The translations under genes and the position numbers were made by a program. 51,432 nucleotides of DNA, taken from positions 1 to 51,432 of the forward strand of contig RXJV01000020.1 in the NCBI GenBank assembly GCA_003963075.1, read 5' to 3'. A model generated the notes under the pieces. That model saw nothing but the letters and a program-made list of their open reading frames with translations. It was not told the DNA's origin and made no database searches. Every line of letters starts with the position of its first letter. Position 1 is the stretch's first letter. Positions 8,211 to 16,934 of this stretch are shown here, in pieces. The stretch comes from Burkholderiales bacterium (lineage in GTDB: Bacteria > Pseudomonadota > Gammaproteobacteria > Burkholderiales > Burkholderiaceae_C).

Positions 8211-9191
8211 ATGACGCCCACCGCCCACCTCCGCATCCACCAGTTCGCCGGCCTGCAGCCCGGCCCCCGCCTGCTCGTCACCGGCGCCGTCCATGGCAAT
8301 GAAGTGCATGGCACGAAGGCCATGGCCGAGCTCATCCGGCAGCTCGACGCGGGCGAGCTCACCCTGCGCCGCGGCACGCTGACCCTGGTGCCGGTCGTCA
8401 ACGCGCTGGCCCACCAGCTGGACCGCCGCGAGGGCGACCGCAACCTCAACCGCAACCTGCGCCCGCCCGTCATCGCGCAGGACCACGAGGACCGCGTCGC
8501 CCGCGTGCTGTGCCCGCTGATCGGCCAGCACGATGGCCTGCTGGACCTGCACAGCTTCCAGGGCAACGGCCCCGCGTTCGCGATGATCGGCCCGCGCAAC
8601 AACAGCGGCGAGCTGGAGCCGTTCGCGCAGGAGGCGACCGAGTCGGCGCTCGCCGCGCGCCTGGGCGTGGGCCGCATCGTCGAAGGCTGGCTGTCCACCT
8701 ATGCACTCGGCCTGCAGCGCCGCCAGCAGCGCAGCCACGACGGCTCGCGCCGCGCCAGCCTCATCGCAGACCCGCACTACGGCGTGGGCACCACCGAGTA
8801 CATGCGATCCACCGGCGGCTGGGCCATCACGCTGGAATGCGGCCAGCACCTGGACCCAGCCGGCCCTGCGGTGGCGCGGCTGGCCATCCTGCGCACGCTG
8901 GTCTTCCTGGGCATGCTGGACGAGGCCGTGGTCGAGGCCCACCGCCCCGCCCAGCCGCCGGAGGTGCTGCAGCTCTACGACGTGATCGACCGCGAAGACC
9001 TGGGTGACCAGTTCGCCCGCGAGTGGGCCAGCTTCGACGCGGTCACGGCCGGCCAGCCCATCGGCACCCGCGCCAGCGGCGAGGCCGTGCTGGCGCCCAG
9101 CGACGGCCGCATCGTGTTCCCCAACGTGAAGTCGCAGCCGGGCACCGAATGGTTCTACCTGGCACGGCCCAGCGACCGCGTGCTGGGCTGA
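8211..9191 (+). CDS. Succinylglutamate desuccinylase/aspartoacylase family protein
   Basis: A 326-residue zinc-dependent carboxypeptidase-fold protein of the AstE/AspA superfamily. Zinc ligands are H28 and E31 (HGNEVHG) and H114 (DLHSFQG). GDRNLNR at about 75-81 corresponds to the substrate-binding DLNR motif, and ITLECGQH supplies the likely catalytic Glu. The C-terminal domain (about 240-326) has the beta barrel typical of the family (EAVLAPSDGRIVFPN). Likely reaction is hydrolysis of an N-acyl or ester group on a small amino-acid-like molecule. The neighbouring aminotransferase and exporters are consistent with amino acid metabolism but do not fix a substrate. Confidence 0.87.
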   Translation: MTPTAHLRIHQFAGLQPGPRLLVTGAVHGNEVHGTKAMAELIRQLDAGELTLRRGTLTLVPVVNALAHQLDRREGDRNLNRNLRPPVIAQDHEDRVARVLCPLIGQHDGLLDLHSFQGNGPAFAMIGPRNNSGELEPFAQEATESALAARLGVGRIVEGWLSTYALGLQRRQQRSHDGSRRASLIADPHYGVGTTEYMRSTGGWAITLECGQHLDPAGPAVARLAILRTLVFLGMLDEAVVEAHRPAQPPEVLQLYDVIDREDLGDQFAREWASFDAVTAGQPIGTRASGEAVLAPSDGRIVFPNVKSQPGTEWFYLARPSDRVLG

Positions 9192-9205
9192 GCCACCGCG
9201 CCGCC

Positions 9206-9703
9206 ATGCCGACCGACGCCCCGCCCCGGCCCGGCGCCCGCCGCCTGTGGCGCCACCTGGCCAAGGTGCTGCACGAGGTGGCCTCGCTCGGCTATGGCGG
9301 CGCCCTGACGGCCTGCCTGCTGATCAACCTGCGTGCCGACCGCAGCTCGCCCGCCGTCTTCCGCGCCGCGCGCGAGCTGTTCGCGGCGATCGCGAACGGC
9401 CTGCTGGTGCCCTGCATGGCGGGGGTGGTGGTCAGCGGCCTGCTGGCGCTGGCGGCCGCCCGCGGCTACCTGGACGCCGGCTGGGCCTGGCTGAAGGCCC
9501 TGCTCGGCCTGAGCGTGTTCGAGGCCACGCTGGTGGTGGTCGGCTCGGCCCAGCGCCAGGCCGAGCTGCTCGCCGCGGCGCCGGACCAGCTCGATGCGCT
9601 GCTGCGGGCCGAGCGCCACACGCTGGTGCTGCTGATCGGGCTCAGCATCGTGAACATAGTGCTCGCCGTCTGGCGCCCGAAGCTGGCCTGGCGCGTGCGC
9701 TGA
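9206..9703 (+). CDS. Small integral membrane protein (DUF2269-like)
   Basis: A 165-residue protein with about four hydrophobic segments. The first is near 24-38, the second near 62-80 (GLLVPCMAGVVVSGLL), the third near 93-112 and the last near 139-155. The spacing resembles the DUF2269 group, but I am not certain. It starts 14 bases after the desuccinylase-like gene and ends 12 bases before the convergent stop of a glutathione transferase, so no terminator fits between them. Function unknown. Confidence 0.7.
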   Translation: MPTDAPPRPGARRLWRHLAKVLHEVASLGYGGALTACLLINLRADRSSPAVFRAARELFAAIANGLLVPCMAGVVVSGLLALAAARGYLDAGWAWLKALLGLSVFEATLVVVGSAQRQAELLAAAPDQLDALLRAERHTLVLLIGLSIVNIVLAVWRPKLAWRVR

Positions 9704-9715
9704 GCGGCGCGCGGC

Positions 9716-10345
9716 TCAGGCCATCGTGCCGCGTGCCTCCATCGCCGCGCGCCAGCGCAGCAGGTGCGGATGTTCGTCGCCCGGCCGGACCTTGACGACC
9801 CGGGCGAAATCCACCGCCACCACGGCGGTGATGTCGGCGATGCTGAACTGGCCGGCGGCGATGAACTCGCGGGCTTCGAGATGAATGTTCAGCTCGTCGA
9901 GGAAGTGCTTGAGCCGCTGCACACCGCGCTCGGCCAGGGCCGGGATCTGCGCGTAGTTCACCGGCCCCGGCAGGGCGCGGTCCACCATCGCCGGGCTGCT
10001 GTTGCGCAGGGCCTCGGCCACCGCCATCAGGCCCTCGAACTCCACCCGCCACTGCCAGCTGGCGATCTCGGCCTTGTCCAGCGGCGTGCGGCCCAGCAAC
10101 GGCGGCTCGGGCTGCAGCGCCTCGACATAGGCCGCGATGGCCGCGTTGTCGGTCAGCACCGCGCCCTCGTCGGTCACCAGCGCCGGCACCGTGCAGTGCG
10201 GGTTGATGCGGCGAAACGCCGCGCCGAAATGCTCGCCGCTGCGCAGGTCGACCTGCACGGTGTCGTGCGGCAGGCGCTTCTCGGCCAGCAGGATGCGCGC
10301 GCGGCGCGGGCTGGGGGCGGTGGCGCAGTCGTACAGGGTGATCAT
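9716..10345 (-). CDS. Glutathione S-transferase family protein
   Basis: A 209-residue cytosolic GST. The N-terminal thioredoxin-like domain begins MITLYDCATAPSPRRARI and has the cis-Pro motif HCTVPAL (about 50-56) followed by TDNAAI, a glutathione-contacting loop. The all-helical C-terminal domain carries the SIADI N-capping box. The catalytic-type residue near position 10 is Ala-Pro-Ser rather than a clear Tyr, so the Ser of SPRR may serve. Its ATG overlaps the stop of the upstream yghU by four bases (ATGA), so the two GSTs are coupled. Confidence 0.9.
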   Translation of the reverse strand: MITLYDCATAPSPRRARILLAEKRLPHDTVQVDLRSGEHFGAAFRRINPHCTVPALVTDEGAVLTDNAAIAAYVEALQPEPPLLGRTPLDKAEIASWQWRVEFEGLMAVAEALRNSSPAMVDRALPGPVNYAQIPALAERGVQRLKHFLDELNIHLEAREFIAAGQFSIADITAVVAVDFARVVKVRPGDEHPHLLRWRAAMEARGTMA

Positions 10346-11214
10346 GGCTGGGCGGCGAGCTTGTCCTGGGTGCGGGTGTCGAAATCGCGGGCGTCGTGCC
10401 GCTCGTGCAGCTGGCTGGCCGGGTCGCCGAAGGTGCGGTTGACCATGCGGCCGCGCTGCACCGCCGGGCGCTGCGCGATCTCCTCCGCCCAGCGCCGCAC
10501 ATGGGTGTATTCATGCACCGACAGGAACTCACCGGCGCCGTAGAGCACGCCTTTGACCAGCGCGCCGTACCAGGGCCAGGTGGCCATGTCGGCGATCGTG
10601 TAGGCCTCGCCAGCCAGGTAGCGGCGCTCGGCCAGCAGGCGGTTCAGCACATCCAGCTGGCGCTTGACCTCCATCGCATAGCGGTTGATCGGGTAGGCCT
10701 GCTTGGTGGGCGCATAGGCATAGAAGTGGCCAAAGCCACCGCCCAGGAAGGGCGCGCTGCCCATCTGCCAGAACAGCCAGCTCAGCGCCTCCGCCCGCTC
10801 GGCGCCGCCCGCCGGAAGGAAGGCGCCACCGAACTTTTCCGACAGATACATCAGGATCGCGCCCGACTCGAACACCCGCACCGGCTCGGCGCCGCTGCGG
10901 TCCAGCAGCGCCGGGATCTTGGAGTTGGGGTTGACGGCCACGAAGCCGCTGCCGAACTGCTCGCCTTCGTTGATGCGCACCAGCCAGGCGTCGTACTCGG
11001 CGCCGGTGTGGCCGAGGGCCAGCAGCTCCTCCAGCATCACCGTGACCTTGACACCGTTCGGCGTTCCCAGTGAGTAGAGCTGCAGCGGGTGGCGGCCGAC
11101 CGGCAGCTCACGCTCGTGCGTGGCGCCGGCCACTGGGCGGTTGATGTGGGCAAACTGGCCGCCGCTGGCCTGGTCCCAGGTCCAGACTGGCGGCGGGGTA
11201 TAGGAATCGGTCAT
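10342..11214 (-). CDS. yghU: YghU-type disulfide-bond reductase (GST family)
   Basis: A 290-residue protein that closely follows E. coli YghU along its whole length. The N-terminal extension has VWTWD and INRPV; HPLQLYSLGTPNGVKVT and VNPNSKIPAL build the thioredoxin-like domain. FWQMGSAPFLGGGFGHFYAYAP lies in the C-terminal domain, and LHERHDA is near the end. YghU binds two glutathiones and reduces disulfides and organic hydroperoxides. The ATG at 11214 matches the family N-terminus; an in-frame extension upstream does not. It is divergent from the DsbA-like gene across a 118-base gap that must hold both promoters. Confidence 0.95.
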   Translation of the reverse strand: MTDSYTPPPVWTWDQASGGQFAHINRPVAGATHERELPVGRHPLQLYSLGTPNGVKVTVMLEELLALGHTGAEYDAWLVRINEGEQFGSGFVAVNPNSKIPALLDRSGAEPVRVFESGAILMYLSEKFGGAFLPAGGAERAEALSWLFWQMGSAPFLGGGFGHFYAYAPTKQAYPINRYAMEVKRQLDVLNRLLAERRYLAGEAYTIADMATWPWYGALVKGVLYGAGEFLSVHEYTHVRRWAEEIAQRPAVQRGRMVNRTFGDPASQLHERHDARDFDTRTQDKLAAQP

Positions 11215-11332
11215 GCAAGGGGCTCCAAGCGAAACAGACTGCACGCTAGCGCGGCCAGCATGAACCCCGGCACTGTACGGACATCGGGCCGGTGCACCGA
11301 CAATCGCGGGCCGCCCCTGAACCGCTCGCCTC

Positions 11333-11983
11333 ATGCGCATCGATTTCATCTCCGACGTGGTCTGCCCCTGGTGCGCCATCGGCCTGTATTCGCTGGAGGC
11401 CGCGGCCGCCCGCATCCCCGGGCTGCAGCTGGACCTGCATTTCCATCCCTTCGAACTCAACCCGGGCATGGGCCCCGAGGGCCAGGACATCGAGGAACAC
11501 CTGGCGGAGAAATACGGCGCCAGCCCGGCCGCCCTGGCCGGCGCCCGGCAGGCCATCCAGGAGCGCGGCGCCGCGCTCGGCTTCGAGTTCCGGATGGAGG
11601 CGCGCAGCCGCATCTACAACACCCGCACCGCCCACCGGCTGCTGCACTGGGCCGCCGAGCGCTTCGGCAGCGCGGCACAGCGCACCCTGAAGCTGGCACT
11701 GCTGAAGGCCTATTTCACCGAAGGCCGCGATGTGTCCGACCCCGCCGTGCTGCTTGCGGTCGCCACCGCGGTCGACCTGCCCGAGGCCGACGCGCAGCAG
11801 TTGCTGCACAGCGACCGCTACGCCGCCGAGGTCGAAGCCGCCGAGGCCGAGGTGCACGCCCAGGGCATCCACGCGGTGCCGGCCATCGTCGTGAACCAGC
11901 GCCATCTGATCCAGGGCGGTCAGTCCGTCGAGGTGTTCGAACGGCTGCTGCGCCAGGCGATGGACGAGGCTCAGCCGGCCTGA
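11333..11983 (+). CDS. FrnE/DsbA-like thiol oxidoreductase
   Basis: A 216-residue thioredoxin-fold protein with a helical insertion, of the FrnE/2-hydroxychromene-2-carboxylate isomerase-like group. The active site is C11-P-W-C14 directly after the first beta strand (DFISDVVCPWC), and the cis-Pro loop is HAVPAIVV. With no signal peptide it should work in the cytoplasm, in disulfide isomerisation or an oxidative-stress role. That fits divergence from the disulfide-reductase GST yghU. A terminator-like hairpin follows at 12022-12042. Confidence 0.9.
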   Translation: MRIDFISDVVCPWCAIGLYSLEAAAARIPGLQLDLHFHPFELNPGMGPEGQDIEEHLAEKYGASPAALAGARQAIQERGAALGFEFRMEARSRIYNTRTAHRLLHWAAERFGSAAQRTLKLALLKAYFTEGRDVSDPAVLLAVATAVDLPEADAQQLLHSDRYAAEVEAAEAEVHAQGIHAVPAIVVNQRHLIQGGQSVEVFERLLRQAMDEAQPA

Positions 11984-12021
11984 CCGGCGAGCCTGAGACA
12001 ATCCGCACCAGCACCCTGACG

Positions 12022-12042
12022 AAGCCCGCCGTTGGCGGGTTT
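12022..12042 (+). terminator. Rho-independent terminator after the FrnE-like gene
   Basis: AAGCCCGCC and GGCGGGTTT form a nine-pair stem (one G-T pair) with a three-base loop, followed by a T-rich run (TCTTGTTTCTT). It ends 18 bases before the rdgC start, so rdgC's promoter or leader overlaps it. Confidence 0.75.
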
Positions 12043-12060
12043 CTTGTTTCTTCAGCGCCC

Positions 12061-13059
12061 ATGTTCAAGAACCTGATCACCTACCGCATCGGCGAAGGCT
12101 GGACGGCCGACGCCGCCCAGCTCGCCGAACAGCTCGCCAAGCAAGCCTTTCTGCCCTGCGCCCCCACCCAGCCCCTGGCCGTGGGCTGGGCGCCACCGCG
12201 GGGCATCGAGCACGCACCGTTCGTCGAGGTGGTCGACGGCCACTGGCTGATCAAGCTCAAGCGCGAGCAGCGCCTGCTGCCCTCCTCCGTCGTGCAGGAG
12301 CGCGTGGACGAACTCTGCGAGCACATCGAGGAAACCACTGGCCGCAAGCCCGGCAAAAAGGCCAAGAAGGACCTGAAGGAACAGGCCCAGCACGAGCTGC
12401 TGCCCCGCGCCTTCACCAAGACCTCGGCCACCCAGGTCTGGATCGCGCCGGCCCAGCGCCTGCTGTTCGTCGACGCCGGCTCCAGCAGCCGCGCGGACGA
12501 AGTCGTCACGCTGCTGATCCAGGCCAGCCCGGGCCTGAGCCTGCAGCTGGTGCAAACCGCCGAAAGCCCGGCCGCCGTGATGGCCGCCTGGCTGATGGAC
12601 GGCGTCACGCCCGAGGGTTTCCAGATCGAGCGTGAATGCGAGCTCAAGGGCAGCGACGAGCACAAGCCCGTGGTGCGCTACGCCCGCCACCCGCTGGACA
12701 TCGACGAGGTCCGCGCCCACCTGACCAGCGGCAAGATGCCGACGCGCCTGGCGCTGAGCTGGCGCGACCGCGTCGCCTTCACGCTGACCGAAGGCCTGGC
12801 GATCAAGAAGATCAGCTTCCTGGAGCTGGCCTTCGAGGGCCGGCCCGAGGCCAGTGGCGATGAGGCCTTCGACGCCGACCTGGCGCTGGCCACGGGTGAG
12901 CTCGGCCGGCTGATCCCGGCGCTGATCGAGGGCCTGGGCGGCGAGCACGACTTCGCAGCCGGCGGGCCGACGGCAACGGCCACGCCCAGCGGCGAGCCCG
13001 GGCGCGCGACGCCCGAGCCGGCTCACGCCGAGGTCGGGGACGACTCAGCCCCCTGGTGA
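12061..13059 (+). CDS. rdgC: Recombination-associated protein RdgC
   Basis: A 332-residue RdgC. The start MFKNLITYRI is the family N-terminus, and LLPSSVVQERVDE, TGRKPGKKAKKDLKEQ and LALSWRDRVAFTL are typical conserved blocks. RdgC forms a dimeric ring around double-stranded DNA and antagonises RecA; the Lys-rich segment near residues 96-108 would face DNA. The frame is open far upstream of 12061 but only reads antisense-like sequence there. The last 35 residues are Ala/Pro/Thr-rich and longer than in E. coli RdgC (303 residues). Confidence 0.95.
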   Translation: MFKNLITYRIGEGWTADAAQLAEQLAKQAFLPCAPTQPLAVGWAPPRGIEHAPFVEVVDGHWLIKLKREQRLLPSSVVQERVDELCEHIEETTGRKPGKKAKKDLKEQAQHELLPRAFTKTSATQVWIAPAQRLLFVDAGSSSRADEVVTLLIQASPGLSLQLVQTAESPAAVMAAWLMDGVTPEGFQIERECELKGSDEHKPVVRYARHPLDIDEVRAHLTSGKMPTRLALSWRDRVAFTLTEGLAIKKISFLELAFEGRPEASGDEAFDADLALATGELGRLIPALIEGLGGEHDFAAGGPTATATPSGEPGRATPEPAHAEVGDDSAPW

Positions 13060-13063
13060 GCGC

Positions 13064-13084
13064 CGGCGGGCCCGCAGCCCGCCG
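13064..13084 (+). terminator. Terminator hairpin after rdgC
   Basis: CGGCGGGC and GCCCGCCG pair perfectly (8 bp) around a five-base loop, followed by ACTTTC. It lies four bases after the rdgC stop and just before the convergent stop of the HNH-like gene, so it could serve both. Confidence 0.65.
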
Positions 13085-13088
13085 ACTT

Positions 13089-14075
13089 TCAAGCCACGGC
13101 GCGGGCCCGGCCCTGCGGTGGCGCCATCCACGGCGCCATATAGCCGCGCGTGCCCAGTTGCCACAGCGCCAGGGCGCGCGCGCTGAGGGGCTGACCACCA
13201 GCCAGTTGCCCCGCCACGCGGGACACGCAGGCCCAGGCTTCATCCTTCAGCATGCCGCGCCAGGCCAGCAGCAACGCCATCAGGCCCGGCTGCAGCCAGA
13301 CGTCCCAGCATGCCTCATCGGGCGCAAGCCGCTTGAGGCCGGCGTGCACGGCATCTGCCAGCAGCTTCAGGCGGGCCTCGGCCACCCCGCTGCCGCAGGC
13401 GGGGCCCAGGCTGCGCAGCAGCCGGTTGCGTGTCGCAGCGACGCCGCAGTTCAAGGTCAGCAGTCGCTGCACCTGTTGCAGCGCCGTGCGCGCCGAGGTC
13501 GGCGGCAGCGGCGCGCACAGCGGCAGCGCCGGCACGTCCCGCGGGCACTGCACATGCGCCGGGCCCAGCATCAAAACGGCGAGCCGCAGCCATTCGACCG
13601 GCGTGAGGCCATGGGTCGGCGTGTCGCGCTTGGACAGAGCCAACACGTCATCGAAGCCGAGACAGCCCTTGGCCCGGTTCACCCGCACCGACAGCATGGC
13701 CAGGTTGGACGCCGCGTAGGCCGCGTCATTGTTCAGCCGGTCGACGGACGCATCCGTGCATTGGCGGGTTGCATGGGTCAACGGCTGGCGGCTGACCGGG
13801 CAGTGCGGCGTGTCCAGCCGGCGCAGCAGGTCGGGCGTCACGTCGGCTGCGACGGCCCGCCCGCGCTGCAAGGCGCCCAGCCGCAGCTGCAGCCATTTGC
13901 GAACGAAGCGGTCGTCCTGCGGTGGACGAGGCGTCCGGCGGGCTGCCGCCGCCTCGAAGCCTTCCGTCACCGCCTGCGGCCAGTCCGGCTGCGGAGCGAT
14001 GCGGCTGAGGCGATGGACATCATGGCCGAGGCGGCGCCCCGTCTCGACCAGGTCGATGGTGTCGATCAAGTTCAC
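13089..14075 (-). CDS. Protein of unknown function with an HNH-like core
   Basis: I do not recognise this 328-residue protein as a named family. Residues 91-137 look like the zinc-less HNH fold seen in some phage and orphan nucleases. They comprise HCPVSRQPLT, then DASVDRLNND with D112, R113, N115 and D117, Y120, and N124 before VRVNRAKG. The usual form is sxDRidndkGYxxxNvxxxcxxxNraK. No paired zinc cysteines are visible. The rest is Leu/Ala-rich and helical. The start is GTG at 14075, with GGGGAT nine bases upstream. It is the last gene of a minus-strand run with the receptor and His-rich genes, separated by 84 bases. Nuclease function is inference. Confidence 0.55.
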   Translation of the reverse strand: MNLIDTIDLVETGRRLGHDVHRLSRIAPQPDWPQAVTEGFEAAAARRTPRPPQDDRFVRKWLQLRLGALQRGRAVAADVTPDLLRRLDTPHCPVSRQPLTHATRQCTDASVDRLNNDAAYAASNLAMLSVRVNRAKGCLGFDDVLALSKRDTPTHGLTPVEWLRLAVLMLGPAHVQCPRDVPALPLCAPLPPTSARTALQQVQRLLTLNCGVAATRNRLLRSLGPACGSGVAEARLKLLADAVHAGLKRLAPDEACWDVWLQPGLMALLLAWRGMLKDEAWACVSRVAGQLAGGQPLSARALALWQLGTRGYMAPWMAPPQGRARAVA

Positions 14076-14159
14076 GATGAATCCCCAAACAAGCCTGCAC
14101 CGTGGCAGGCATGGCGAACCCGCGCCGACTTGGCGGCGCGGCGCAGCGGTGGGTGGGGA

Positions 14160-14648
14160 TCAGCGTCGGGGTGGGGGTGAGGTGGGCCGGGGGTCGGCAT
14201 CGGCCCAGGCCGAGGCAGGGGTGATGGCCCACGGGCCGTTGGCGGTCGAGGCGGCAACGCTCAGCGGGCAGACCGGGGCGGCCAGCGTCAGCGTGGCACT
14301 GCCGACCGACGCCCCGGCGACGAGGTCGGCCACGGCCGGATCTGCGCTGCCCACGGTGTGCACGCTGCCGTCGGCGGCGTCATGCCAGTGGCGCTGAAGG
14401 CTGCTGTGGTCGTGCGCGTGCCAGGTCCCACGGGCGTGCGCCCGAACATGGGTCTGCTCCCGCAGGCTCTGGACCCGGCCCGCCACGCGCTGCACAAAGC
14501 TCACGACGGGTTGCAGCCAGTCGTCGCCCGGCACCTGAACGGCCGGCGTACTGTGCCAATGCGCGGGCCCGAGCATGCGCAGGCTGGCACTGGCCCCGCC
14601 GTAGATCGGCTGAGACAGGATCAGCAGCCAGAGCAACCAGGTGCGCAT
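14160..14648 (-). CDS. Exported His-rich protein, paralogue 2 (after the receptor)
   Basis: A 162-residue protein with a signal peptide (about 1-21, MRTWLLWLLILSQPIYGGASA). The mature part has ten histidines, clustered as HWH (30-32), HARGTWHAHDH (71-81), HWHD (87-90) and VHTVG (96-100). One Cys (127) lies in a hydrophobic stretch, and the C-terminus is Pro/Arg-rich (PTSPPPRR). It begins 15 bases after the receptor stop and is surely co-transcribed. The order of features matches the protein encoded upstream of the receptor at 16935. Metal binding in the periplasm is inferred from the His clusters alone. Confidence 0.7.
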   Translation of the reverse strand: MRTWLLWLLILSQPIYGGASASLRMLGPAHWHSTPAVQVPGDDWLQPVVSFVQRVAGRVQSLREQTHVRAHARGTWHAHDHSSLQRHWHDAADGSVHTVGSADPAVADLVAGASVGSATLTLAAPVCPLSVAASTANGPWAITPASAWADADPRPTSPPPRR

Positions 14649-14663
14649 CGGCAGAGCCCGGCG

Positions 14664-16820
14664 TCAGAACCCCAGATTCAGCGTGAGGCGTACGGAGCGC
14701 GGTTCGCCTGGATGGATGACCTTGTCGTTGACCGGCGCGGCCTCGCCCTTGAGCTGGGTGGCGTAGTAGTACTCGATGTCGTTGTAGCGGCGGTCGAACA
14801 GATTGAGCACATCCAGCGACAGCGTGCTGCGGGCCGAAAGCTTGTAGCTGGCGCGCAGGTTGCTCACCAGCGAAGAACGAGACCGCACGCTGTTGTCCGA
14901 CGTCAGCGCGCCCGAGCCGATGTAGCGCTCCGTGAGGCTGACGGTCCAGGGGCCGACATCCTTGAGCGTCACGGTGCCGGTGAAAACCCGGTCGACGGAA
15001 TTCGGCACGAACGGGCCGGTGGTGATGTCGTCGGACTCGTTGTCCTTGAACCGGGCATGGGTCCAGGCCAGATCCAGGTCGAACAGCAACCACGGCTGCG
15101 GCACCCAGTGGTTGTTCCACTCCACGCCGTAGCGGCGGCTGGGGCCGTTGGCCGAGGTGGTGCCCTCGTCGCCCGAGTAGGTCAGCTCCGAGTCAAAGTC
15201 CAGCTGCCATAGCGCCAGTGAGCTCTGCAGGCCGGGGATGGCCTCAGTGCGCAGGCCCAGCTCCGAGCCTCTAGCCTTGACGAGGCCAGGCACCCGCTCC
15301 TGCGGATCACCCGTCTTGGGATCAGCGGTCGTCGTCATGCCACGCGCGTCATTGCTGTGGAAGCCGCTGCCGGCGTTGACGAAGAACTCCGTCCGGTCCC
15401 AGGGGCCGAACACCAGCGACAGCTTGGGCGACAGCAGCGACTTGCTTGCCGAGCCGCTGTTGCGCGGCTCCAGGAGGCTGTTCACACGGGCATCAACCCG
15501 GTCGGCCCGCAGGCCGAACAGTCCCCGCAGCTTGGGCGCCAGTTCGACCGCCGTCTGCCCATAGACGCCGACCAGGGTCTCGCGCACATCGTCGACGCGG
15601 GTGGTGCCGATGATCTGTCGGTCCTGCGTGTCGAACAGACCGACGTGGATGCAGTCATGGCGCAGCTGCAAGCCCACTTCGGTGCGGGCGGGGAAGGCCG
15701 CCCAGCTGTGATCGAAGCTGTGCGACGCCTGCAGCCCAAAGACATTGCGGTTGTCGGACTGGGAGAACTGGTCGCCCGTGTCCGGACGGTTCATCTGGTA
15801 GGTGAAGTTGGAGAACAGTTTCAGGGCGTAGTGCATCGCATAGCCGGAAACGCGCGTTTGCGCGCCGGCTGCGCTCGTCTCATGCCATTCGGCCGAGAGG
15901 CTGGAGCGCGATGTCTGGCCGCCGTCGCTGGGGTCGACCGCATCGAAGCGACCAAAGGGCTGACCCAGATAGCTGCCCGCTTCGATCAGCCGCTGAGGCA
16001 CCTGGTCGGTGGAGTGCCAATGCGCGTCATAACCCATCAGCGATGCCGACCACCCCGAGGCGTTGCTGCCGCCGGCCAGCGTCACCACGCCATTCGTGCG
16101 ACGCAGGCCTTCCTTGAGGGTCCACGGGCCGTCATTGCGCATCACCTCCAGCGCACCGAGTAATGTGTTGCCGCCGGCCAGCTTCACGCTGCTGGCGCCC
16201 ACGAGGCGGGCGTAACCCCCCCCACCGAGCGTTGCCTGCGCGAAGGGCGCGTCCAGCGTGGTTCGGTAGACGATGTCCGCCGAACCGGCGGCGCTGAAAT
16301 CGCCGTTCTTCGCGAAGTAAGGTCCCTTGCGGTACTCGATGCGATCAACCAGCTCGGGGATCAGGAAGTTCAGGTCCGAATAGCCCTGACCATGGGCATT
16401 GGTGGGCATATTGACCGGCAGGCCGTTGACGGTCGTCGCGAAGTCGGTGCCATGGTCGAGGTTGAAGCCCCGCAGAAAGTACTGGTTGGCCTTGCCGTCA
16501 CCAGAATGCTGGGTGACCACCAGGCCGGGCACGGCCTCCAGCACTTCGCCGGGACGCAGCAAGGGCCGGACCTTCAGCAGTTCGGCGCGGACGATGCCCT
16601 GCGACGCGGCATCGGAGCTGCCGACCGCGTTGTCGTAGTGACGGCCGCTGACTTCGACGCGCTCCAGCTCCGCGACAGCGGCACCGCCTGCTGACTGTGT
16701 CTGTGCTTGGGCGCTGACCAGCACGAACAAGCAGGCCGCGGTTAGCAGCGTGGGGCGATGCAGGGACGAAAACGCAGGGGCTTGCAGCCGCCGGCGCAGC
16801 GGCGAATGGGCGTGGGACAT
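14664..16820 (-). CDS. TonB-dependent outer-membrane receptor
   Basis: A 718-residue receptor. The signal peptide (about 1-40) ends after SAQAQ. A TonB-box-like LERVEVSGR follows, then a plug domain (about 55-175, with LRPGEVLEAVPGLVV, YFLRGFNLDHGTDF and VDRIEYRKGPY) and a 22-stranded barrel. It closes in the classic NLFDRRYNDIEYYY region and a terminal Phe (LTLNLGF). Family members import siderophores, cobalamin, metals or sugars; the substrate here is not identifiable. The start ATG at 16820 gives a normal signal peptide, whereas the frame's 35-codon extension upstream does not. It sits between two related His-rich exported proteins, which points to a metal or metal complex. Confidence 0.9.
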   Translation of the reverse strand: MSHAHSPLRRRLQAPAFSSLHRPTLLTAACLFVLVSAQAQTQSAGGAAVAELERVEVSGRHYDNAVGSSDAASQGIVRAELLKVRPLLRPGEVLEAVPGLVVTQHSGDGKANQYFLRGFNLDHGTDFATTVNGLPVNMPTNAHGQGYSDLNFLIPELVDRIEYRKGPYFAKNGDFSAAGSADIVYRTTLDAPFAQATLGGGGYARLVGASSVKLAGGNTLLGALEVMRNDGPWTLKEGLRRTNGVVTLAGGSNASGWSASLMGYDAHWHSTDQVPQRLIEAGSYLGQPFGRFDAVDPSDGGQTSRSSLSAEWHETSAAGAQTRVSGYAMHYALKLFSNFTYQMNRPDTGDQFSQSDNRNVFGLQASHSFDHSWAAFPARTEVGLQLRHDCIHVGLFDTQDRQIIGTTRVDDVRETLVGVYGQTAVELAPKLRGLFGLRADRVDARVNSLLEPRNSGSASKSLLSPKLSLVFGPWDRTEFFVNAGSGFHSNDARGMTTTADPKTGDPQERVPGLVKARGSELGLRTEAIPGLQSSLALWQLDFDSELTYSGDEGTTSANGPSRRYGVEWNNHWVPQPWLLFDLDLAWTHARFKDNESDDITTGPFVPNSVDRVFTGTVTLKDVGPWTVSLTERYIGSGALTSDNSVRSRSSLVSNLRASYKLSARSTLSLDVLNLFDRRYNDIEYYYATQLKGEAAPVNDKVIHPGEPRSVRLTLNLGF

Positions 16821-16934
16821 GGAGGTTCTCGGTGATCGTGGCGCGCAGGCGCAACCCAGCCTGCCGCAACAACGCAGGCACAGAAGGCGGGACTCGGTGG
16901 CGGTCGGCGGGTGGGCACTGCCCAACCCGCAGGC

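Noticed and set aside
11089-12060. Upstream extension of rdgC to 656 residues
   Set aside because: It reads antisense across yghU and out of frame across the FrnE-like gene. The RdgC family N-terminus begins at 12061, after a terminator.
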